From Flavobacterium sp. LMO8 (GTDB lineage: Bacteria; Bacteroidota; Bacteroidia; Flavobacteriales; Flavobacteriaceae), in contig NZ_WIBJ01000033.1 of NCBI RefSeq assembly GCF_009495755.1, forward strand, positions 174,242-238,241: DNA of 64,000 nucleotides, given 5' to 3'. Shown piece after piece: positions 34,252 to 43,190 of this stretch. Under the pieces are notes generated by a model, which saw nothing but the letters and a program-made list of their open reading frames with translations, had not been told where the DNA came from and searched no databases. Every line of letters begins with the position of its first letter. Within the stretch, counting starts at the first letter, position 1. Position numbers and translations under genes: made by a program.

Positions 34252-34270
34252 ATATTTAATTGGTTATTAA
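34252..34270 (+). repeat. 19-bp repeat shared with 28585-28603, copy 2
   Basis: It is identical to the copy at the other end of the curli locus. It lies 8-26 bp upstream of the major curlin start codon, inside the leader. Confidence 0.55.
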
Positions 34271-34504
34271 ATTCAATATAAAATGCAACCAAAAAAAGTA
34301 CGGGAAGTTGTTTTGATTAATGGAATTTATCCATTTAGGTAGGGGGCAAAATGTGAATTATTTTTGCCAAAATTATATATAATATTTAATTATAAAAACT
34401 TTTTAAAGTTAATTTTTTAATTTTTTAGCAACTTTTCTACGAATTGTTCAAAATCATAGATAAAGTGATGTTGTATTGTAAATATCAGAATATGAAAAAA
34501 TGAA

Positions 34505-34540
34505 ATAAAAAACGCCTCAAGTGATTGAGGCGTTTTTTAT
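34505..34540 (-). terminator. Terminator of the OmpA-like gene
   Basis: CGCCTCAA (34513-34520), loop GTGA and TTGAGGCG (34525-34532), flanked by A and T runs, lie 15 bp past the ompA-type stop codon. It is symmetrical and could act on both strands. Confidence 0.88.
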
Positions 34541-34554
34541 ATTTTAAAGGTAAA

Positions 34555-35391
34555 TTATTTCCCTTCTAAGTTTTTCATTTCCTTTTCTAACATATCGTAG
34601 AATTGGTCAATTTTTGGCATAATGATAATGCGAGTTCTTCTGTTTTTAGCTCTGTTAGTAGGAGAATCGTTTTCCACTAAAGGAATGTAAGAACTTCTTC
34701 CCGCTGGAATTAATTGTTTTGGACTAACTCCTAATTCATTGTGTAAAACTCTTACGATTGAAGTTGCTCTTTTTACCGATAAGTCCCAGTTGTCTAACAA
34801 AACGGCATTTTTAATCGGCACATTATCAGTATGACCTTCAACCATACATTCGAAGTCTGGTTTACTGTTGATTACTTTAGCCACTTTAGCTAAAACACCT
34901 TTTGCTTTGTCGCTTACTTCATAACTTCCTGATTTGAATAATAAATTATCAGCAATTGAAATCATGACAACTCCTTTTTCAACATTGATATTGATGTCTG
35001 GATCATCGATTCCAACTTCGCGTTTTAAACTCGTAACTAAAGCCAATGTAACACTGTCTTTTTTAGTTAAAGCATCTTGTAAACGTGTTATTTTTAAATC
35101 TTTCTCTTTTAAACTTTCTAATGATTTTTCAAGATTTTCAGCCCCTTTTGTAGTTAAAGTGGTTAAATTACCCATGTTATTGATTAAGTCTGTATTGTTT
35201 TTCTTAAGAAAATCAACTTGACTCGCTAACGCTTCTCTTTCTGTTAAACAAGTGTTTAATTTAACCGTTGCGGTGTTTAATAAATCTTGAATCTCTTTGT
35301 TTTTAGCCTCTAATTCCGTGTATTTCTTTTTTGAAACACATGAACTTAATGAAATAGCAGCTACTGTGGCGAATAACATTACTCTTCTCAT
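34555..35391 (-). CDS. OmpA-family peptidoglycan-binding lipoprotein
   Basis: 278 aa. The signal MRRVMLFATVAAISLSSC has a lipobox Cys18. A coiled-coil (about residues 25-115, KYTELEAKNKEIQDLLNTA... and LEKSLESLKEKDLKITRLQDAL) leads to a C-terminal OmpA domain (about 140-265) with LLFKSGSYEVSDKAKGVL, GHTDNVPI, NWDLSVKRATSIVRVL and NRAKNRRTRI, the residues that hold diaminopimelate of peptidoglycan. It probably links the outer membrane to the cell wall. A TAATTTTG box is at 35409-35416. It may also be reached from the upstream glycosyltransferase operon, 69 bp away. Confidence 0.92.
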   Translation of the reverse strand: MRRVMLFATVAAISLSSCVSKKKYTELEAKNKEIQDLLNTATVKLNTCLTEREALASQVDFLKKNNTDLINNMGNLTTLTTKGAENLEKSLESLKEKDLKITRLQDALTKKDSVTLALVTSLKREVGIDDPDININVEKGVVMISIADNLLFKSGSYEVSDKAKGVLAKVAKVINSKPDFECMVEGHTDNVPIKNAVLLDNWDLSVKRATSIVRVLHNELGVSPKQLIPAGRSSYIPLVENDSPTNRAKNRRTRIIIMPKIDQFYDMLEKEMKNLEGK

Positions 35392-35408
35392 ACGATAATT
35401 ATTTTTTA

Positions 35409-35416
35409 CAAAATTA
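35409..35416 (-). promoter_or_regulatory. -7 element of the OmpA-like gene
   Basis: TAATTTTG on the minus strand lies 18 bp before the start codon. No clear -33 TTG is visible. Confidence 0.4.
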
Positions 35417-35460
35417 AATGGAAATTGTTAAAAAATAGCTTTTTTAAACCTAAACTATTG

Positions 35461-36456
35461 TTAAAAAAGGTTCGCAAAGACCTTGCCATTCTTGATAAAG
35501 TAACGATAAACGATACTGTTTGTTTTGTAGTAATTTGATTTTTGAATAACACCTCGTTTTTTATAAAATTGATTTACAAGATGATAAAATACAAAATGTG
35601 CTTCAATAATTGCCCAACAATGTTTGAATTTTCCTTTCAAAATAAATTGAATTCCTGCTAATCCATCTAAACACAAGCGCATAAAAATAATCGGAAACAA
35701 CTTATTTTTCGGTAAATTTTTAGTCAACATCAACAACGAATTTCTGAAATTCAAAAACGTTTTTCTCGGATTTCCTTCGTTTAGTGTAGCTCCACCAACG
35801 TGATACACTATTGATTTTGAAGTGTATTTTATTTTGTAACCCAAATTAAAAGCTCTCCAACACAAATCAATTTCTTCTTGATGTGCAAAGAAATCATCAT
35901 CAAAACCGTTTATTTTGCGATACACTTCTTTTCGAATAAAAAAACAAGCTCCAGTTGCCCAAAAAATTTCGATTTCATCATTGTATTGATTTTTGTCTTC
36001 TTCAACAGTATCGAAAATTCGTCCACGACAAAATGGATAACCAAATTTATCAATAAAGCCACCAGCTCCACCAGCGTATTCAAAATGGGTTTTCTTTTTG
36101 AAGTCTAAAAGTTTCGGCTGAATAATTGCTGTTTCAGGTTGCGTTTCAAATATATTTAAAATAGGAGCAAGCCAATTTTCAGTAACTTCAATATCAGAAT
36201 TTACTAAAGCGTAATATTCTTCTTCCACAAACTTCAATGCTTCGTTATATCCTTTTGCAAATCCAAAGTTCCCAGTATTTTGAATAATTTTTACTGTAGG
36301 AAATTGGTTTTGAATCACTTCAATAGAAGAATCAGTTGAAGCATTATCGGCTACATAAATCGTTGCTTCATCAGAAAATGAAAATACAGAAGGCAAAAAC
36401 TGTTCTAACAATTTGGCTCCGTTCCAATTTAATATAACTACTGCTATTTTTTTCAA
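35461..36456 (-). CDS. Family 2 glycosyltransferase
   Basis: 331 aa. The N-terminal GT-A domain reads MKKIAVVILNWNGAKLLEQFLPSV, VADNASTDSSIEVI and GFAKGYNEAL, with the metal-binding DxD-like NSDIEV near residue 96 and the acceptor-site motif GFDDDFFAHQEEIDLCWRAFNLGYKI (about 199-224). This is the rhamnosyltransferase-like GT2 type, which adds sugars to cell-surface polysaccharides. The C-terminal 80 residues have helices that may attach to the membrane. It ends a run of four closely spaced minus-strand genes starting at 37771. The sugar and acceptor are unknown. Confidence 0.92.
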   Translation of the reverse strand: MKKIAVVILNWNGAKLLEQFLPSVFSFSDEATIYVADNASTDSSIEVIQNQFPTVKIIQNTGNFGFAKGYNEALKFVEEEYYALVNSDIEVTENWLAPILNIFETQPETAIIQPKLLDFKKKTHFEYAGGAGGFIDKFGYPFCRGRIFDTVEEDKNQYNDEIEIFWATGACFFIRKEVYRKINGFDDDFFAHQEEIDLCWRAFNLGYKIKYTSKSIVYHVGGATLNEGNPRKTFLNFRNSLLMLTKNLPKNKLFPIIFMRLCLDGLAGIQFILKGKFKHCWAIIEAHFVFYHLVNQFYKKRGVIQKSNYYKTNSIVYRYFIKNGKVFANLF

Positions 36457-36460
36457 GTGA

Positions 36461-36850
36461 TTATGGATTAAGTAATTGTTGAATTTTTATTTTTTTATTA
36501 TTTCGTTCAAAAGAAAAGGAGTTTGAAAGTTCATCTGCCCAATCTAATACTTCTATTGCTTTTTTTAAATAGGCTTTTGATGAATTCATTTCGGCTAACA
36601 AATCAGCTAATTTTTCAAGATGTTGTTCGTTAAATTTAAAATTTGAAAGATATTTTTTCATTTCATCATTTGAGAGTGAAATAAATAAAGGAAAATCAAA
36701 ATCTAATTCATTCTTAAATTCATTGGTAACTAAATCAGCAGCTTCAATTGAATTTCCTGCCGAATTACCCTTCAAAAAAATGGCTAATAATCGTTGTAGA
36801 AAAAAACCTAACTTTTCAATTTCGGCTTGTATTAAATCGCGTTTTTCCAT
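36461..36850 (-). CDS. Small soluble protein of unknown function
   Basis: 129 aa, predicted all-helical and without a signal peptide (MEKRDLIQAEIEKLGFFLQRLLAIFLKG...AAEVNSSKAYLKKAIEVLDWADELS-like composition). Two helix pairs with a TPR-like look occur at about residues 70-110. No family was recognised. It lies 4 bp before the glycosyltransferase and 3 bp after the membrane protein gene, so it belongs to this operon. Confidence 0.7.
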   Translation of the reverse strand: MEKRDLIQAEIEKLGFFLQRLLAIFLKGNSAGNSIEAADLVTNEFKNELDFDFPLFISLSNDEMKKYLSNFKFNEQHLEKLADLLAEMNSSKAYLKKAIEVLDWADELSNSFSFERNNKKIKIQQLLNP

Positions 36851-36853
36851 GGT

Positions 36854-37300
36854 TTAAAATAATCTTATAAATTGTGAAATACAATCCAAAGCTAAAATGC
36901 TTAGAAACAAATAGTTTTTGTTGAATTTTAATTGAGTTTTTATTGAAGTGTAAAGGTATAAAATTATTGGAATGACCATTGAAACACTTATGTAATTACT
37001 AAAAGGCCAATGCATAATAGAAAACAATAATCCTAAGCTTGAAAATAAGCCTAAAAAAATAAAATTTGCTTTTTCAATTTTAGAAAGATTATTCATGGTA
37101 AAACCTTTTATTATAATCCAAATCGAAGCAAGTATAAAGCTAATTATTCCTAAAGAAATAAAAATAGTAGAATCAAACCAAGTTATTAGAATAGAAAAAC
37201 ACAATAACAAAGAAATTTCTTTTTTGAAGTTATTCTTTAAATTGTAGGTTTTAATTAGGACAAATATTGCCAATAATGACATTAAAATTTTGGGTGGCAT
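36854..37300 (-). CDS. Small multi-spanning membrane protein of unknown function
   Basis: 148 aa with about five hydrophobic helices (residues about 2-18, 28-45, 50-66, 78-98, 103-118) and short loops. The motif IMHWPFSNYISV in a loop recalls small flavobacterial membrane proteins, but I cannot assign a family. It lies in the run of genes from the HsdR-N-type gene to the glycosyltransferase. Confidence 0.68.
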   Translation of the reverse strand: MPPKILMSLLAIFVLIKTYNLKNNFKKEISLLLCFSILITWFDSTIFISLGIISFILASIWIIIKGFTMNNLSKIEKANFIFLGLFSSLGLLFSIMHWPFSNYISVSMVIPIILYLYTSIKTQLKFNKNYLFLSILALDCISQFIRLF

Positions 37301-37321
37301 CTATTATCTATTTTCTTTGTT

Positions 37322-37771
37322 CTATAATCTATCAAAATCTGGAAGTTCTTTCAAAAAAACATATTTTTCATTCTCAAAATCCATTTGACAAAAATAATGA
37401 TTTAGTCCATTGGTAACCATTAAATATTTTGCTTTCAACACTAAATTATAACGCGCAATTTGGTCAAACGTTTGTTGGGAAATGGGAACTTCAGGCGCTT
37501 TGCATTCGATTAATAAAAATATTTCGCCATTAGGTTGAAAAACAACTCCATCATATCGTTTGCTTAAATCGTTAATCTTGATTAATTTCTCAACATTGAT
37601 GTAGGATTTTGGATACTTTTTATCTTGCAACAAAAACTGAACTACGTGTTGACGCACCCATTCTTCTGGAGTAAGAAGAATAAATTTTTTTCTAATTTCA
37701 TCAAAAATAGACACTTTATTTTCACTATTTTTGAACCGAAAGGAATAGGTTGGAAAATTCAATTTTTGCAT
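37322..37771 (-). CDS. Stand-alone HsdR N-terminal-type nuclease-fold protein
   Basis: 149 aa. It matches the HSDR_N_2 domain (type I restriction enzyme R protein N-terminus), a PD-(D/E)xK fold: LTPEEWVRQHVVQFLL (helix), KRYDGVVFQPNGEIFLLIECKAP with the Asp (RYDG) and E-x-K (ECK) active-site residues, and ISQQTFDQIARYNLVLKAKYLMVTNG. All catalytic positions are kept, but there is no helicase, HsdM or HsdS nearby, so it is not a restriction system here. Such single-domain proteins are common in Bacteroidota next to holA, and their role is unknown. It is divergent from holA with a promoter overlapping its start. Confidence 0.85.
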   Translation of the reverse strand: MQKLNFPTYSFRFKNSENKVSIFDEIRKKFILLTPEEWVRQHVVQFLLQDKKYPKSYINVEKLIKINDLSKRYDGVVFQPNGEIFLLIECKAPEVPISQQTFDQIARYNLVLKAKYLMVTNGLNHYFCQMDFENEKYVFLKELPDFDRL

Positions 37772-37775
37772 AGTT

Positions 37776-37805
37776 CAAAATTAGTTAAATATTACAAACT
37801 GCCAA
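37776..37805 (-). promoter_or_regulatory. Promoter of the HsdR-N-type operon
   Basis: On the minus strand TTG (37803-37805), a 19-bp spacer and TAATTTTG (37776-37783). The -7 box is only 4 bp from the ATG at 37771, so the mRNA would be nearly leaderless. Confidence 0.55.
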
Positions 37806-37833
37806 CTATTTACTGACCACTGAATACTAAGTT

Positions 37834-38838
37834 ATGGATGAAGTAATTCAAATTACAAAAGATATAAAAGCAGGAAACATCAAACCCATTTACTTTTTTA
37901 TGGGCGAAGAGCCTTATTATATTGATAAATTGACCGATTTTATTGAGCAAAATGTGTTACAAGAACACGAGCGTGATTTTAATCAATCTATTTTATATGG
38001 TCGTGATGTTACAATAGAAGATGTAATTGGTAGTGCCAAACGTTTCCCAATGATGGCTGACCGGCAAGTGGTGGTGGTTAGAGAAGCTCAAGAATTATCA
38101 CGCCATATTGATAAATTAGAAGCTTATGCTGAAAATCCGCAACTTACAACGGTTTTAGTTTTTGCATACAAATACAAGACGTTAGATAAACGTAAAAGAG
38201 TCACCAAACTTTTAGATAAAATAGGAGTAGTTTTTGAAAGTAAAAAGTTGTACGAAAATCAAGTTGGCGATTGGATTAAACGCGTTTTATCAGGACAAGG
38301 TTATAGCATTGAACCTAAAGCAGCAGCTATTTTAGTAGAATTCTTAGGAACCGATTTATCAAAAATCAGTAATGAATTGGATAAACTAAAAATCATCTTA
38401 CCTAAAGGACATACGTTTACGCCAAATGACATTGAAGAAAACATTGGTTTTAGTAAAGATTACAACAACTTTGAATTGCGAAAAGCCATTGGCGAAAAAG
38501 ACCAATTGAAAGCTTATAAAATCATAGATCATTTTTCACAAAATCCAAAAGATAATCCTTTAGTAGTAACCACAGGATTAGTTTTTGGTTTCTTTTCTCA
38601 GTTGTTGCAATATCACGGATTAAAAGACAAATCGCAGTTTAATGCGGCTAAAGTTTTAAAGGTCAGCCCTTATTTTGTAAAAGATTACGAAGTGGCTTTC
38701 AGAAATTATCCCATGAAAAAAGTAAGTGCAATAGTTGCTGCTTTGAGAGATATTGATGTTAAAAGTAAAGGAGTGGGAGCTTCATCCATGTCTCAACATG
38801 ATTTATTAAAGGAATTATTGATTAAAATTTTTAATTAA
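37834..38838 (+). CDS. holA: DNA polymerase III delta subunit
   Basis: 334 aa. The delta subunit is the clamp-loader wrench that opens the beta sliding clamp. The N-terminal AAA-like fold reads VIQITKDIKAGNIKPIYFFMGEEPYYIDKLTDFIEQNVL and RFPMMADRQVVVVREAQEL; the C-terminal collar domain includes KDYNNFELRKAIGEKDQLKAYKIIDHF and GVGASSMSQHDLLKELLIKIFN. No complete Walker A is present, as normal for delta. It is divergent from the HsdR-N-type gene. Confidence 0.94.
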   Translation: MDEVIQITKDIKAGNIKPIYFFMGEEPYYIDKLTDFIEQNVLQEHERDFNQSILYGRDVTIEDVIGSAKRFPMMADRQVVVVREAQELSRHIDKLEAYAENPQLTTVLVFAYKYKTLDKRKRVTKLLDKIGVVFESKKLYENQVGDWIKRVLSGQGYSIEPKAAAILVEFLGTDLSKISNELDKLKIILPKGHTFTPNDIEENIGFSKDYNNFELRKAIGEKDQLKAYKIIDHFSQNPKDNPLVVTTGLVFGFFSQLLQYHGLKDKSQFNAAKVLKVSPYFVKDYEVAFRNYPMKKVSAIVAALRDIDVKSKGVGASSMSQHDLLKELLIKIFN

Positions 38839-38899
38839 AGTATTTAAATACAAGATATTAATTTTTTTTGTTTAACTTTAGGATTACAAAATAACTTAA

Positions 38900-41089
38900 A
38901 TGGTATTTTTAAACTTAAATAGCTCTATAAAAAAAAGAACTTTTTTGATTGTGTGTTTTTTTAGCATACAAGTTAATCTTGCAAAGCCTCTTTTTATAAA
39001 ATTTTATAATAATAGTAATTATGAAAGTAAAATAGAGGAATGTAGTTTTCTTTTAAGTCAAAAAGATATTAAAGATTACAAATTAGGTCTGCAAAAAACT
39101 CAAGATTTTGAGAATGAACTTATTTTAAAAAAAGATTTTTTAAACTTACCTGTATTATATATAAATATAGCATTAATTTATTATAATAATAAAGATATGT
39201 CTTTAACAAATGCATATCTCAATAAAGGAATTAAGATTTTAAAAAAGCATCCAAATGATAAAATATTGGGTTTTTATTATGAATTATATTACGCTTCCTT
39301 AGCCTCAGTAGGAAACTATGAATTATCTGAAAATTACTTAATTAAAACAAAATATTACTTAGAAAAATATGTGCCAATTGAATTAAGGGTTGATTTATAT
39401 TACAATTTAACTACTAATAATGAACGAAAACAAAACTGGGCAGAAGTTGTAAAATATGGTAAACTTCACGATTCTATAAATTTGAATATTTTAAAAATTC
39501 AAACTTCTCCAAATTTATATTTAATGTTGGGCAAAGCATATTTGAACACAAATAAAATTGAAGAAACAAAAAAAATAATTTCAAAAGTTGAAAATTTAGA
39601 TGAATTTAAAACTTATAGTAATAGAGTTTTACATCGTTATTATGAGTTAAAGGCTAACTTAGCATTTAAAGAAAAAAACAATGTCGATGCTATTAAATAC
39701 TATCAATTAGCATTAAAATTTCGCGATCTTAATAGTAAAGAAACTTTAAAAAAATTCAACAATTTTGCAGTATTAGAGAATAAAATTTTAAAAACAAATT
39801 ATGATTTAGAGAATGAAAGAATAAATAATCAACTTAAGAATTCTCAAATTAAACTTCAAAAATCTTTATTAATTTACTTGTTAGTTTCGTTAGGTTTTCT
39901 AATTTTAATAATTGTACTTCAATTTAGGTATACAAAAGCAAAATCAAAAATTAACGAAGTCCTAAATGAAAAAAATGAACTTTTAAAAGATGCACTTGAT
40001 GTTCGAAATAAATTTTTAGATATTATTGCTCACGAGTTGCGAACTCCTTTAAATGCAATTTCAAGTATTGTTTATCTATTCAAAGATAAAAATGTAGATA
40101 AACAAAATATTGAAATTTTAGAATATTCAACTGATTATTTGAAATCATTATCTAATAATATTATTGAGTATAATGTTTTGAATAATAATAAAGATGTTAA
40201 ACTTAAACTTACTTCAAATAGCCTTGAAGAAATTATAAAAAACTGTGTAGTTTTATTTGAAAAGGTCAACATAAATGAAAATTTATTTCAAATTGAATTT
40301 GACAATTCGATTTCAAAATGTCATTTAATAGATAAATCGAGATTAATTCAAGTGTTAAATAACTTAATTGATAATGCTAATAAATTCACTTATAAAGGGT
40401 TAATTAAGATTTCAGCAACATGCTTAAATATAAATGAAAATTTTCAAACCATTCGTATTGGAGTTGAGGATGAGGGAATAGGTGTTGAAGATTTTATAAA
40501 AGATAAAATTTTTGATATGTTTTTTCAAGGTTCTGAAGAAATATCATTAAAATATGGTGGAAGTGGTATTGGTTTAGCATTAGTAAAAAGCACACTAAAA
40601 ATGTTTGAGAGTAAATTGAATTTGAAATCAAAAGAAAAAGGAGCACATTTTTATTTTGATTTAAAATTAAAAATTGATCCTTCTACTGTAAATCAAAACA
40701 CTATTTCAAATGAAGTTTTAGGATGTAATTTTCATAATGTTTTAGTTGTAGAGGATAACAAGATTAATCAAATTTTGGTTAAGAAAATATTAATGTCAAA
40801 AGGTTATTCAATAACAATAGCCGAAAATGGTTTAGAAGCATTAGAAATTATCAAAGACAATGAATTTTGTTTAATTTTAATGGATATAATGATGCCGATA
40901 ATGGATGGTTTTAAGGCTTCTGATGAAATTAGTAAAATAAAACCACATATTCCAATAGTAGCTTTAACAGCAGTTTCTGAAGAATTAAACAAAGAAAAAT
41001 TTTTAAAAGTTAAAATTCGAAAAGTATTGAATAAGCCTATAAATATTGACGAATTAACGCAAACCGTTAATCAATATTGTTTGAAATAA
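38900..41089 (+). CDS. TPR-containing hybrid histidine kinase / response regulator
   Basis: 729 aa. A signal peptide/anchor (residues 12-29), a periplasmic TPR region (about 45-290), a membrane helix (322-341), HisKA domain with His378 in FLDIIAHELRTPLNAI, HATPase with N-box DNANKF (491-496), G1 DEGIG (524-528) and G2 GGSGIGLAL (553-561), and a C-terminal receiver with Asp662 in ILMDIMMPIMDG. It has no output domain, so it passes phosphate to another protein. A related but not identical kinase lies at 43191-45389, on the other side of ettA. The start codon at 38900 precedes the signal sequence by a short basic region. Confidence 0.92.
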   Translation: MVFLNLNSSIKKRTFLIVCFFSIQVNLAKPLFIKFYNNSNYESKIEECSFLLSQKDIKDYKLGLQKTQDFENELILKKDFLNLPVLYINIALIYYNNKDMSLTNAYLNKGIKILKKHPNDKILGFYYELYYASLASVGNYELSENYLIKTKYYLEKYVPIELRVDLYYNLTTNNERKQNWAEVVKYGKLHDSINLNILKIQTSPNLYLMLGKAYLNTNKIEETKKIISKVENLDEFKTYSNRVLHRYYELKANLAFKEKNNVDAIKYYQLALKFRDLNSKETLKKFNNFAVLENKILKTNYDLENERINNQLKNSQIKLQKSLLIYLLVSLGFLILIIVLQFRYTKAKSKINEVLNEKNELLKDALDVRNKFLDIIAHELRTPLNAISSIVYLFKDKNVDKQNIEILEYSTDYLKSLSNNIIEYNVLNNNKDVKLKLTSNSLEEIIKNCVVLFEKVNINENLFQIEFDNSISKCHLIDKSRLIQVLNNLIDNANKFTYKGLIKISATCLNINENFQTIRIGVEDEGIGVEDFIKDKIFDMFFQGSEEISLKYGGSGIGLALVKSTLKMFESKLNLKSKEKGAHFYFDLKLKIDPSTVNQNTISNEVLGCNFHNVLVVEDNKINQILVKKILMSKGYSITIAENGLEALEIIKDNEFCLILMDIMMPIMDGFKASDEISKIKPHIPIVALTAVSEELNKEKFLKVKIRKVLNKPINIDELTQTVNQYCLK

Positions 41090-41174
41090 AGATTTTTTAA
41101 ACTTATATTTTTTATAGAAAAATCAAATTTTAATTTACGATATTTGTGCATTAATCATTAATGCCAAAATTATC

Positions 41175-41351
41175 ATGAATAAAAATACAATTTTAGCCTG
41201 GGCAACTTTCATTATGATTCTTATGGGATTATTACTAATTGGACTAGGAATCTATCGCTATGCCGATGTTGCTGGTTGGGGATTTGCAGCTGTTGGAGTT
41301 GGTTTCTTTGCAATTGCTTGGGTTTTCAACGCTTTAAAAGGAAGAGTTTAA
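41175..41351 (+). CDS. Small CAL67264-type membrane protein
   Basis: 58 aa: MNKNTILAWATFIMILMGLL begins the first of two membrane helices (about residues 6-25 and 38-53), joined by the loop GIYRYADVAGW, and the protein ends NALKGRV. It matches, from memory, the small flavobacterial CAL67264 family, normally found immediately upstream of ettA, as here (63 bp). The function is unknown. It would be missed by gene callers with a minimum of 60 residues. Confidence 0.82.
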   Translation: MNKNTILAWATFIMILMGLLLIGLGIYRYADVAGWGFAAVGVGFFAIAWVFNALKGRV

Positions 41352-41414
41352 AAAAGTAAAAAGTACAAAGTAAAAGGTACAATTAAAAATAATCATAAAT
41401 CAATCATAAATCTT

Positions 41415-43106
41415 ATGTCAGACGATAAGAAAGTCATTTTCTCAATGCAAAAATTGAGTAAAACATATCCTGGAGCAGATAAACAAGTACTAAAAAATAT
41501 ATATTTAAGTTTCTTTTACGGAGCAAAAATTGGTATTTTGGGATTAAATGGTTCTGGAAAATCTTCATTGTTAAAAATTATTGCTGGAGTTGATAAAAAT
41601 TACCAAGGAGATGTAGTTTTTCAACCTGGTTATACAGTTGGATATTTAGAGCAAGAACCACTTTTAGATGAAACTAAAACAGTAATTGATATCGTTCGTG
41701 AAGGTGCTGCAGAAACGTTTGCTTTATTAGAAGAATTCAATAAAATTAATGACGATTTCGGTTTACCTGAAGTATATGAGAATCCAGAAAGAATAGAAAA
41801 ACTTATGGATCGTCAGGCTGAGTTGCAAGATAGAATTGACGCTTCAGGAGCCTGGGAAATTGATAATAAATTGGAAATTGCAATGGACGCGCTTCGTACG
41901 CCAGATCCAGAAACACCAATTTCTGTTTTATCGGGTGGAGAAAAACGTCGTGTAGCTTTATGTCGTTTACTTTTACAACAACCAGATGTATTATTATTAG
42001 ATGAGCCAACGAATCACTTGGATGCCGAATCGGTACTTTGGTTAGAACAACATTTAGCACAGTATTCAGGAACTGTAATCGCAGTAACGCACGATAGATA
42101 TTTCTTGGATAATGTGGCAGGTTGGATTTTAGAGTTAGATAGAGGAGAAGGTATTCCATGGAAAGGAAATTATTCTTCTTGGTTAGAACAAAAATCAAAC
42201 CGTATGGCACAAGAAGAAAAAGTAGCGTCAAAACGTAGAAAAAATTTAGAGCGTGAGTTAGATTGGGTACGTCAAGGAGCAAAAGGGCGTCAAACAAAAC
42301 AAAAAGCACGTTTACAGAACTACGATAAATTATTAAACGAAGACCAAAAAGAACTTGACGAAAAATTAGAAATTTACATTCCTAATGGACCTCGTTTAGG
42401 AACGAATGTAATTGAAGCTAAAAATGTTGCCAAAGCATTTGGAGATAAATTATTATATGACGATTTAAATTTCGTTTTACCACAAGCTGGAATTGTTGGA
42501 ATTATTGGGCCAAATGGTGCTGGTAAATCGACTATTTTCAAAATGATTATGGGCGAACAACAAGCAGATGCTGGAACGTTTGAAATTGGTGATACTGTAA
42601 AAATTGCTTACGTAGATCAATCGCACTCTAATATTGATCCAAACAAAACCCTTTGGGAAAACTTTTGTGATGGTCAAGAATTAATTTTGATGGGTGGTCG
42701 CCAAGTAAATTCACGTGCTTACTTATCTCGTTTTAATTTTGGTGGTGGTGAACAAAACAAAAAAGTTTCAACATTATCTGGTGGAGAAAGAAACAGATTG
42801 CACTTAGCTATGACGCTGAAAGAAGAAGGAAACGTGTTGCTATTAGATGAACCTACTAATGATTTAGATGTAAACACATTACGTGCTTTAGAAGAGGGTT
42901 TAGAAAATTTTGCAGGTTGTGCGGTAATTATTTCGCATGATAGATGGTTTTTAGATAGAGTTTGTACACATATTTTAGCTTTTGAAGGCGATTCTCAAGT
43001 GTATAGCTTTGAAGGAAGTTTTACTGAATATGAAGAAAACAAGCGCAAACGATTAGGAAAAGATGTAACGCCAACTCGAATTAAATACAAAAAATTAACT
43101 CGATAA
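41415..43106 (+). CDS. ettA: Energy-dependent translational throttle EttA (ABC-F ATPase)
   Basis: 563 aa, two ABC ATPase domains and no membrane region: Walker A GLNGSGKSS and GPNGAGKST, signatures LSGGEKRRVALCR and LSGGERNRLHLAM, Walker B VLLLDEPTNHLD and VLLLDEPTNDLD. The linker has a charged helix (KSNRMAQEEKVASKRRKNLERELDWVRQGAKGRQTKQKARL), which binds the ribosomal E-site tRNA. EttA slows the first peptide bond when ATP is low. It is preceded by the small CAL67264-type gene and ends at a strong terminator. Confidence 0.96.
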   Translation: MSDDKKVIFSMQKLSKTYPGADKQVLKNIYLSFFYGAKIGILGLNGSGKSSLLKIIAGVDKNYQGDVVFQPGYTVGYLEQEPLLDETKTVIDIVREGAAETFALLEEFNKINDDFGLPEVYENPERIEKLMDRQAELQDRIDASGAWEIDNKLEIAMDALRTPDPETPISVLSGGEKRRVALCRLLLQQPDVLLLDEPTNHLDAESVLWLEQHLAQYSGTVIAVTHDRYFLDNVAGWILELDRGEGIPWKGNYSSWLEQKSNRMAQEEKVASKRRKNLERELDWVRQGAKGRQTKQKARLQNYDKLLNEDQKELDEKLEIYIPNGPRLGTNVIEAKNVAKAFGDKLLYDDLNFVLPQAGIVGIIGPNGAGKSTIFKMIMGEQQADAGTFEIGDTVKIAYVDQSHSNIDPNKTLWENFCDGQELILMGGRQVNSRAYLSRFNFGGGEQNKKVSTLSGGERNRLHLAMTLKEEGNVLLLDEPTNDLDVNTLRALEEGLENFAGCAVIISHDRWFLDRVCTHILAFEGDSQVYSFEGSFTEYEENKRKRLGKDVTPTRIKYKKLTR

Positions 43107-43119
43107 ATATTTGCTTAAA

Positions 43120-43149
43120 AAAAATCCTGATTTAGTCAGGATTTTTTTT
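43120..43149 (+). terminator. Terminator of ettA
   Basis: AATCCTGA (43123-43130), loop TTTAG, TCAGGATT (43136-43143), then T8, with an A run on the other side. Confidence 0.88.
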
Positions 43150-43190
43150 ATTTTAGTATTTCGTAAATTCAATTCATTTAAAGTAGTTAC

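Larger units (their letters stand above)
34245..34554. other. 310-bp curlin upstream region and ompA downstream region
   Basis: The region serves as the promoter/leader of the major curlin gene (minus strand) and the 3' end of the OmpA-like gene. It holds the 19-bp repeat copy at 34252-34270 and the ompA terminator at 34505-34540. No clean TAnnTTTG element is visible before the curlin gene, only A/T-rich candidates such as TATATTGA around 34274-34281, suggesting the curlin promoter is activator-dependent. Confidence 0.6.

Noticed and set aside
37322..37771. Type I restriction-modification locus
   Set aside because: Only the R-subunit N-terminal-type domain is present; no helicase, methylase or specificity subunit lies nearby.
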